A DNA stretch of 12,211 nt from JANPJV01 sp031425695 (GTDB lineage Bacteria; Pseudomonadota; Gammaproteobacteria; Xanthomonadales; SZUA-5), in NCBI GenBank assembly GCA_031425695.1, contig JANPJV010000039.1:1-12211 (forward strand), in the 5' to 3' direction. Positions 6,483 through 12,211 of the stretch are shown one piece after another. Every line of letters starts with the position of its first letter. Positions within the stretch are counted from its first letter, which is position 1. The notes beneath the pieces are model-generated. The model did no database searches and was not told the origin of the DNA. It worked only from the letters and a program-made list of their open reading frames with translations. The translations under genes and the position numbers were made by a program.

Positions 6483-8675
6483 TCACGCCGCGTGCGCGAG
6501 CACGAACCTCAGCGGCTCCGGGTGGTGATAGGCGAAGCCCTGCACGGCGTTGACGCCGAGCTCCTGCAGTTGCCGGCCAAGGCGGGTGTTTTCAACCGAT
6601 TCGGCGACGGTCTGCTTGCCGAGCACGCGGGCAATCTCGATGATCGACTTGACGATGGCGAGCGACAGCTCGCTGGTCTCCAGGTCGAGCACGAAGCTGC
6701 CGTCGATCTTGAAGACGTCGACATCGAGCTCGCGCAGATAAGCGAACGAACAGAAACCGGTGCCGAAATCATCGAGCGCGAAGCGCAGGCCGATCGCCTT
6801 GAAGTTGGCGATGAACTGGCTGGCATTGCCGAGGTCGCGAACGGCGCTGGTTTCGGTAATCTCGAAGCAGATCTGGCGCGGATCGACGCTGCTCGTTTTC
6901 AGCCGCTTGATCACGAACTGGGCGAAATCCTCGTCCGCCAGCGAGGCGGCGGAGAGATTGATGTTGAGATGCACGCCCTTGGCGCGCGGGTCGGATTCGA
7001 GCCAGCGCAGGCTGCGTTCGAACACATGCCGATCGATGCGGCTGGTGAGCTGGAAGCGCTCGGCCGCCGGAATGAAGCGTCCCGGCAGCAGCACCTCGCC
7101 ACTGTCGTCGCGCAAGCGGAGCAGGACTTCGTACGCCTCGCGCGCGTTCGGATCGAAAGACAGGATGCGCTGCCCGTAAAGCTCGAAGCGGTCGTTGTCC
7201 AGCGCCGCGTTGATGCGCACCACCCAGCCCATTGCGGCGGTGCGCTCGTGCACGGCCTGGCTCTCGGAGCTCAGCAACTGGACCCGGTTGCCGCCGAGCT
7301 CCTTGGCCGTGTAGCAGGCGGTATCGGCCTGGGCCAACAACTCGGCGCTCAGTGCCTTGCGCGGCGGAAAGGGGACCAGACCGATGCTGGCGGTCAACGC
7401 GAACACGCGTTCGCCCCAGGCAAAACGATACTCGCCGATGCTGTTGCGCATCTCGCGCGCCTCGGCCTCGAGCCGCGGCAACTCGGCGTCCGGCCAGATG
7501 ACACCGAACTCGTCCGCGCCGAGGTGCGCGAGCACCACGTCGGCGGGCAGGATCGCGCGCAACACGCTGGCGAGCTGGCGGATGGCCTCGTCGCCGGCGG
7601 CGTGGCTGGCCGTGTCGTTGACGATCTTGAACTCGTCCAAGTCGACATAGGCAAGGCCGCCGCCACGCGCAATCTCGGGACGCGTCGCGAGCGTGTCGAT
7701 CAGCGCTTCTTCGAAGCTGGTGCGGTTCGGCAGACCGGTCAGGCGATCAGTGCGGGCACGATGCAGCATCTCGAAAGCGGCCGCCCGCACGCGGAAATTC
7801 GCGGCAGCCACCAGCTGCGGCACAATCGCCATCACGCTCAAGAGCGCCAGCAGGATGATCGATTCGAGCAAGCCTTGCGGCGCGCTGAAACCGCCGACGC
7901 CGAGCCCTATCATGGTCACGACGATGAAGGCGAACAGCATGGTCGCGCCGGCGGTGAAAATCGGCTCGAAACGCAGCGCGCTCCAGAGCAGGAAGGTCAA
8001 CGGAATGAAGCTCAATCCCAGCGCGTAGGCCGGGCTCATGGTGCTCGCCTTGGCGACCAGCCAGATGCCGATGATGGATGCCGCTGACCAGATGCCCATC
8101 TCGAGCCGGCTGGCAAAGTCGAGTGGCAACTCGGTGCGGCTGCCGCGCGCGAGCGAGCGCAGCACCATCAGCATGAATGGGGTCACCACGACGATGCCGA
8201 AGAGGTCGCCGGCGAACCACTTGCCCATCGCCGCGACGAAATGGTCGGGTGGGAGCATGTCGGCGTAAACCAGGCCGATGGTGCCGATCAAGGCGCCGAG
8301 GGCGGCACTCAGGGCACCGCCGATCAGCATCAGGAAGCCCGACTGCACCCGCAGCGTCACCAGCTGCTCGCCACCGAAGCGGCGAACCAGCCCGGCCGCG
8401 ACGACGGTCGCAACCGTATTGCTCATGAGCGAGAACGGGACGAAAGCCCACGGCGCGGGCGAGATCACCAGATGGGTGAGCAGGATGCTGATGGGAATCA
8501 CCGGCCACCAGCGTACGCCGTGGAAAAGCAGCACCGCATAAGCCACGCCGGCCGAAGGCCAGATCAGCGTCACGTCCGTCGGCAGGTCCACGAACACGAT
8601 CGCAAACTCCGCCGCGATGACATACAGCGCGACGTAAACGGCGAACCGCAGAATGCTGGCGCGATCGGTGGGCAT
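6483..8675 (-). CDS. MASE1-GGDEF-EAL cyclic-di-GMP protein
   Basis: A 730-residue inner-membrane signalling protein. Residues about 10-290 form a MASE1-type sensor with some eight membrane segments, including IWPSAGVAYAVLL (38-50) and WFAGDLFGIVVVTP (153-166). The GGDEF domain spans about 305-468, with RLTGLPNR and DLDEFKIVND. Its catalytic motif is GADEF (386-390), the second Gly being Ala, and no RxxD inhibitory site precedes it. The EAL domain spans about 482-727 and keeps the known catalytic residues: Glu516 (EVLLR, the EAL position), Asn573, Glu605, Asp635-Asp636 (DDFGTG), Lys656, Glu692/Glu695 and Gln712. A working phosphodiesterase is therefore likely. The GGDEF domain may be weakly active or a GTP-sensing regulator. 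It is divergent from the LolA-like gene. The ATG start fits the predicted first membrane helix. The ligand of the sensor is unknown. Confidence 0.95.
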   Translation of the reverse strand: MPTDRASILRFAVYVALYVIAAEFAIVFVDLPTDVTLIWPSAGVAYAVLLFHGVRWWPVIPISILLTHLVISPAPWAFVPFSLMSNTVATVVAAGLVRRFGGEQLVTLRVQSGFLMLIGGALSAALGALIGTIGLVYADMLPPDHFVAAMGKWFAGDLFGIVVVTPFMLMVLRSLARGSRTELPLDFASRLEMGIWSAASIIGIWLVAKASTMSPAYALGLSFIPLTFLLWSALRFEPIFTAGATMLFAFIVVTMIGLGVGGFSAPQGLLESIILLALLSVMAIVPQLVAAANFRVRAAAFEMLHRARTDRLTGLPNRTSFEEALIDTLATRPEIARGGGLAYVDLDEFKIVNDTASHAAGDEAIRQLASVLRAILPADVVLAHLGADEFGVIWPDAELPRLEAEAREMRNSIGEYRFAWGERVFALTASIGLVPFPPRKALSAELLAQADTACYTAKELGGNRVQLLSSESQAVHERTAAMGWVVRINAALDNDRFELYGQRILSFDPNAREAYEVLLRLRDDSGEVLLPGRFIPAAERFQLTSRIDRHVFERSLRWLESDPRAKGVHLNINLSAASLADEDFAQFVIKRLKTSSVDPRQICFEITETSAVRDLGNASQFIANFKAIGLRFALDDFGTGFCSFAYLRELDVDVFKIDGSFVLDLETSELSLAIVKSIIEIARVLGKQTVAESVENTRLGRQLQELGVNAVQGFAYHHPEPLRFVLAHAA

Positions 8676-8734
8676 TGGGATGAGTGTAGCTGACGCAGGT
8701 CACGTTGCGCCCGCGTTCCGTCACGCATTTCTTA

Positions 8735-8807
8735 CGTGGGTCCGGACCTTGTCCGGACGCTTTTTGCTGGATTGGGAAAAAGCGTTCGAACAAGGTTCGA
8801 ACCCACG
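8735..8807. repeat. GTGGG-type REP doublet with covarying stems
   Basis: Two 31-base arms (8735-8765 and 8777-8807) are inverted copies differing at four positions, separated by 11 bases. Each arm has head GTGGG, a 7-bp stem (8 bp counting the last G of the head), a 3-base loop, CGC and five T. The left stem is TCCGGAC/GTCCGGA. The right one, read on the minus strand, is TTCGAAC/GTTCGAA. All four differences fall in the stem and form two compensatory base-pair changes, so both hairpins stay perfect. Each arm reads as hairpin plus T-run on its own strand, pointing inward. The doublet sits between divergent genes, where a terminator is not expected. Confidence 0.85.
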
Positions 8808-8853
8808 CAATCAAGAGCACTACCCCGGCTGAAAAATGACTTCCGTGGGATGA

Positions 8854-8885
8854 CCGGCGCTCGCCTTCGGGCGTAGCTTCGCCGG
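8854..8885. other. Hairpin ahead of the LolA-like gene
   Basis: CCGGCG at 8854-8859 pairs with CGCCGG at 8880-8885, enclosing CGCC-TTCG-GGCG (8862-8873) with a stable TTCG tetraloop. It ends 33 bases before the ATG at 8918, so it would lie in the 5' leader if the promoter is upstream. No T-run follows, so it is not an intrinsic terminator. It could be another dispersed repeat or a leader structure. The sequence shows only the fold. Confidence 0.5.
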
Positions 8886-8917
8886 GTTAAGTCTCGTTCC
8901 CCGGCCGGAGTCTTCCC

Positions 8918-9658
8918 ATGCGTCCACATACCTTGCTCGCGGCGGCGCTCATCGCGCTCAGCCCCGCGGTTCATGCGCTCAGCGTCGATGAGCTTGTCGA
9001 AAAAAACATCGAGGCGCGCGGCGGAATCGATGCCTTGCGGGCGATCAAGTCGGTGAAGTCGACCGGGACGATGAATTTTTCAGGCGGCGACTTCTCAGTG
9101 GAGCTCGCGACGGTCTCGCTCAACGAGCGGACCGGCAAATTGCGCACCGAGGCCAGCCTGCAGGGGCTCACCCAGGTGCAGGCCTATGATGGCAAGGAAG
9201 CCTGGTCGATCAATCCCTTCCAGGGCCGCCGGGATGCCGAGCGCATGAGCGCCGAAGACGCCAAGGGCATGGAAACCGGCGCCGATTTCGACGGTCCGCT
9301 GGTCGACTGGAAACAGAAGGGCCATCAGGTCAGCTATCTCGGCCTCGAGGACGTCGACGGCACCGAGGCGCATAAGCTCAAGGTGCTGCTCAAGAACGGC
9401 GACGTGCAGTACCGCTGGCTGGACCCGGATTACTTCCTCGAGATTCGCGTAAGCGACCAGGTCAAGCGGCGCGGCGTCGAAAGCGAGACGGAAACCGATC
9501 TTGGCAACTACGAGAAGGTCAATGGCGTGTTCATGCCCTTCGCGATGGAGTCGGGCCCGAAAGGTGGCCCCAAGGGCCAGAAGATCCAGATCAAGACTGC
9601 CGAGGTGAACGTCGATCTCGACGACAGCCTGTTCGTCTTCCCGCAGCCAGCCAAGTAA
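8918..9658 (+). CDS. LolA-like periplasmic protein
   Basis: A 246-residue exported protein with a clear signal peptide (MRPHTLLAAALIALSPAVHA, cleavage likely after residue 20). The mature part resembles the 'outer membrane lipoprotein-sorting protein' group, beta-rich proteins with a LolA/LolB-like fold. Features seen are VEKNIEARGGIDALRAIKSVKSTGTM near the N-terminus, AYDGKEAWSINPFQGR, the block VDGTEAHKLKVLLKNGDVQYRWLDPDYFLEIRV and a C-terminal DSLFVFP. It lacks a lipobox, so it should be soluble in the periplasm. It is not the housekeeping LolA by sequence, and its cargo is unknown. GGAG seven bases before the ATG supports the start. The sortilin-type gene begins 13 bases after its stop, so the two form a likely operon. 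Confidence 0.85.
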   Translation: MRPHTLLAAALIALSPAVHALSVDELVEKNIEARGGIDALRAIKSVKSTGTMNFSGGDFSVELATVSLNERTGKLRTEASLQGLTQVQAYDGKEAWSINPFQGRRDAERMSAEDAKGMETGADFDGPLVDWKQKGHQVSYLGLEDVDGTEAHKLKVLLKNGDVQYRWLDPDYFLEIRVSDQVKRRGVESETETDLGNYEKVNGVFMPFAMESGPKGGPKGQKIQIKTAEVNVDLDDSLFVFPQPAK

Positions 9659-9671
9659 GCGAGAGAGCCCC

Positions 9672-12211
9672 ATGACCACAAGTTCCTTGCGCCCGAGCGC
9701 AACGCTTCCGATGCGCCTCGCCGCGCTCGTTCTCGCCATTGGTTCCAGCCCGGCCGTCGCCCAGGCCCCGGCCACCGCGCCGCGTTTCGACTCCGGCACC
9801 ATTTCCGGCCTCGGCGCGCGCAACATCGGTTCGGCCACCATGAGCGGCCGCATTTCGGCCCTTGCCGCGCATGTTGAAAACGGCAAGACCACGATCTACG
9901 TCGGCGCCGCCAGTGGCGGTGTCTGGAAGTCGATCGATGGCGGTACCAGCTTCAAGCCCCTGTTCGACAAGCAGCCGGTCCAGTCGATCGGCGCAATCAC
10001 GCTCGATCCGAAGAACCCGCGCAACATCTGGGTCGGAACTGGCGAAAGCTGGACGCGCAACTCGGTTTCGATCGGCAACGGCGTCTATCGTTCGACCGAT
10101 GGCGGCGAGAGCTGGAGCTATCTTGGCCTCCCCGAGTCCGAGCGCATCGTCAAGATCCTGGTCCACCCGACCAATGGCGAGACCGCCTACGTCTGCGCGC
10201 CGGGCAAGCTCTGGAGCGATTCGACGGACCGCGGGCTCTACAAGACCACCGACGGTGGGAAGAGTTGGAAGCACATCCTACCGGGCGTGAACTTGTCGAC
10301 CGGCTGCTCTGGCCTGACCATGGACCCGAGCAATCCCGAGCGCCTGATGGTGGGCACCTGGGACTTTCGTCGCAAGGGCTGGACCTTCCGGTCTGGCGGC
10401 GACGGCCCGGACGCGCCGAGCGGTTCCGGCCTCTATGTGACGACCAACGGCGGCGCCAGCTTTACCGAGCTGAAGGCCGCCGACTTTCCGGGTCTGCCGG
10501 CCAAGCCGTGGGGCCGCGTCGAAGTCGAGATCGCGCCGTCGGATCCGAAGATCGTCTACGCCTTCATCGAGGGCGTCGACAGCGCGCTCTATCGATCCGA
10601 CGATGGCGGCAAGAGCTGGGAGCAGCGCGACAAGAGCCAGATGATGGTCTGGCGTCCGTTCTACTTCGCCAACCTGGTCATCGATCCCACCAATCCCGAG
10701 CGCTTGTTCAAGATGAACTTGCGGCTGATCGTCAGCGAGGACGGCGGCAAGAGCTTCTCGAACGCCGCCGGTGCCACGCACGCCGATTCGCACGACCTGT
10801 GGATGAACCCGGCCAACCCGCAGCAGAGCATCCTCGGCGACGACGGCGGCATCTGGTACAGCCACGATGGCGGCGGCCGCTGGATCAAGGGCGAGAACCT
10901 GCCAATCAGCCAGTTCTACCACGTGGCGGTCGACAGCCGTGACCCGTACCAGGTCTACGGCGGCCTGCAGGACAACTCGTCGTGGGTGGCCGATTCCTCC
11001 TATCCGGGCGGCGTCACCAACAGCCGCTGGGAGAACCTCTTCGGCGGCGATGGCTTCTGGGTGATTCCGGACAGTTCCGATCCGAATGCGGCCTACGTCG
11101 AATACCAGGGCGGCAACATCGCCCGCGTCGACCGCACCACCAAGCAGGCGCGCGACATCCAGCCGAAGGCCAACCAGGGCGAGAAGCTGCGCTTCAACTG
11201 GAACGCGCCGATCCACCAGAGCGCGACCCGCGCCGGCGAGATCTATATCGGCGCGCAGTTCCTGTTCCGCACCCGTGACCAGGGCCAGAGCTGGGACCGC
11301 ATTTCGCCGGACCTGACCACCAATGATCCGGAAAAGCTCAAGCAGGAACTGTCGGGCGGCATCACCGTCGACAACTCATCGGCCGAGATGCACGGCACCA
11401 TCTACTCGATCAGCGAATCGCCGAAGAACGGCAATGTGATCTGGGTCGGCACCGACGACGGCAATCTCCAGGTCTCGCGCGATTCCGGGACGAGCTGGAC
11501 CAACACCACGCCCAACCTCAAAGACGTGCCTGCGGGGTCGTGGGTGTCGTGGGTGGAAGCCAGCCGCTTCGACGAAGCCACGGCGTATGCGGCGATCGAT
11601 CGCCACAGTTTCGGCGACATGCAGGCGCATGTGTTCAAGACCACCGATTTTGGTCGCAGCTGGAAGCGCATTGCCGCGGCCGGGCAGGGCATCCGTGGCT
11701 ATGCGCACGTGATCCGCGAGGACAGCGTCGATCCCCGCCTGCTCTTTCTCGGCACCGAATTCGGCTTGTGGATCAGCATCGATAGCGGCGCCAACTGGGC
11801 CGAGTTCAAGGGTGACAATTTCCCGAGCGTGGCCGTGCGCGACATCGCCATCCAGAATCGCGACAACGACCTGGTGCTGGCGACTCATGGGCGCGGCATC
11901 TGGATCATCGACGACATTTCGCCGTTGCGCAGCTTCGATCAGTCCGCGCTTACCGCGGAGGCGAAATTCCTGAGCAGCCGCCCGACCCAGCAGCGCATCA
12001 GCGGCGTCGGTGGCTGGTCGGATGGTGATGGGAAATTCGTCGGCCAGAACGCGCCCGGCGGCGCGGTGATCACCTACTACCAGCGCACCCGTCACCTGTT
12101 CGGCGACCTCAAGCTGGAAATCTTGAATGACAAGGGCGAGGTGATCGACAACATCCCGGCCTCCAAGCGCCGCGGCATCAATCGCGTCAGCTGGTCGATG
12201 CGGGTCAAGCC
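9672..12211 (+). CDS. Sortilin/VPS10-type beta-propeller protein, 3'-partial
   Basis: The reading frame is open from ATG 9672 to the window end (846 codons), so the C-terminus is missing. An N-terminal signal peptide (hydrophobic core ALVLAIGSSPAVAQA, about residues 18-32) predicts export. ATG 9711 (residue 14) is an alternative start giving a shorter signal, but GAGAG precedes 9672. The body carries at least eleven Asp-box/BNR-type motifs of form S/T-x-D-x-G-x-S/T-W/F: KSIDGGTSF (86), RSTDGGESW (140), KTTDGGKSW (191), then starts near 256, 308, 354, 396, 533, 601, 656 and 701 (ISIDSGANW). They mark blades of one or two beta-propellers, as in sortilin/VPS10 and sialidase-like proteins. Such bacterial proteins are often labelled glycosyl hydrolases; I see no evidence of catalysis. 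Position beside the LolA-like gene suggests an envelope role. Confidence 0.88.
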   Translation, partial: MTTSSLRPSATLPMRLAALVLAIGSSPAVAQAPATAPRFDSGTISGLGARNIGSATMSGRISALAAHVENGKTTIYVGAASGGVWKSIDGGTSFKPLFDKQPVQSIGAITLDPKNPRNIWVGTGESWTRNSVSIGNGVYRSTDGGESWSYLGLPESERIVKILVHPTNGETAYVCAPGKLWSDSTDRGLYKTTDGGKSWKHILPGVNLSTGCSGLTMDPSNPERLMVGTWDFRRKGWTFRSGGDGPDAPSGSGLYVTTNGGASFTELKAADFPGLPAKPWGRVEVEIAPSDPKIVYAFIEGVDSALYRSDDGGKSWEQRDKSQMMVWRPFYFANLVIDPTNPERLFKMNLRLIVSEDGGKSFSNAAGATHADSHDLWMNPANPQQSILGDDGGIWYSHDGGGRWIKGENLPISQFYHVAVDSRDPYQVYGGLQDNSSWVADSSYPGGVTNSRWENLFGGDGFWVIPDSSDPNAAYVEYQGGNIARVDRTTKQARDIQPKANQGEKLRFNWNAPIHQSATRAGEIYIGAQFLFRTRDQGQSWDRISPDLTTNDPEKLKQELSGGITVDNSSAEMHGTIYSISESPKNGNVIWVGTDDGNLQVSRDSGTSWTNTTPNLKDVPAGSWVSWVEASRFDEATAYAAIDRHSFGDMQAHVFKTTDFGRSWKRIAAAGQGIRGYAHVIREDSVDPRLLFLGTEFGLWISIDSGANWAEFKGDNFPSVAVRDIAIQNRDNDLVLATHGRGIWIIDDISPLRSFDQSALTAEAKFLSSRPTQQRISGVGGWSDGDGKFVGQNAPGGAVITYYQRTRHLFGDLKLEILNDKGEVIDNIPASKRRGINRVSWSMRVK

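Noticed and set aside
6492..8087. A 531-codon plus-strand open frame opposite the GGDEF-EAL gene
   Set aside because: It is the antisense shadow of a clear multi-domain gene in GC-rich DNA. The product is a low-complexity Glu/Ala/Arg/Gln-rich stretch with no recognisable motif.
8676..8734. Possible promoter of the GGDEF-EAL gene (TACACT as -10 on the minus strand)
   Set aside because: No acceptable -35 element was found at the right distance, so the match is too weak to call.
9095..11216. Several long minus-strand frames opposite the LolA-like and sortilin-type genes
   Set aside because: The plus-strand frames carry signal peptides and repeated Asp-box motifs. The antisense products look like typical high-GC shadows.

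Overview
The window is GC-rich, gene-dense bacterial chromosome. It most likely comes from a gammaproteobacterium of the Xanthomonadales/Lysobacterales. Three things point there: the surE-pcm-nlpD block, a Pcm with the N-terminal extension I recall from Xanthomonas-type proteins, and the pairing of a LolA-like periplasmic protein with a large sortilin/VPS10-type beta-propeller protein. The assignment rests on protein resemblance only. No rRNA, tRNA, CRISPR array, transposase, integrase or phage gene was seen, and no gene-free stretch exceeds about 245 bases.

Layout. (1) 1-116: an inverted pair of REP-like hairpins that also looks like the terminator of the next gene. (2) 117-686, minus: Smr-domain protein. 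(3) 750-3414, plus: surE, pcm and nlpD joined by 4-base stop/start overlaps, a classic housekeeping/stress operon. The rpoS gene that follows nlpD in many gammaproteobacteria is not there. (4) 3415-3543: convergent intergenic region with a strong hairpin terminator for the minus strand. (5) 3544-8675, minus: a secreted Sel1-repeat protein, an ABC-transporter ATPase overlapping its membrane partner by 4 bases, and a MASE1-GGDEF-EAL cyclic-di-GMP protein. A second kind of REP doublet lies between the last two. (6) 8676-8917: divergent intergenic region with a REP doublet and a separate hairpin. (7) 8918 to the end, plus: a LolA-like periplasmic protein and, 13 bases later, a sortilin-type repeat protein that runs off the window.

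I see no undescribed enzymatic or defence system. The most interesting signal is the dispersed repeat structure. Five copies share one architecture: head GTGGG, 7-bp stem, 3-nt loop, then CGC or a close variant, mostly followed by a T-run. They carry different stem sequences, and one pair shows exact compensatory base changes. One copy forms the start of the nlpD coding sequence and so encodes part of the lipoprotein signal peptide. A second REP family (head GTAG) forms an 18-bp perfect inverted repeat at 6354-6465. Also worth a look are an internal duplication in the ABC membrane protein and an altered GGDEF motif beside an apparently intact EAL active site.
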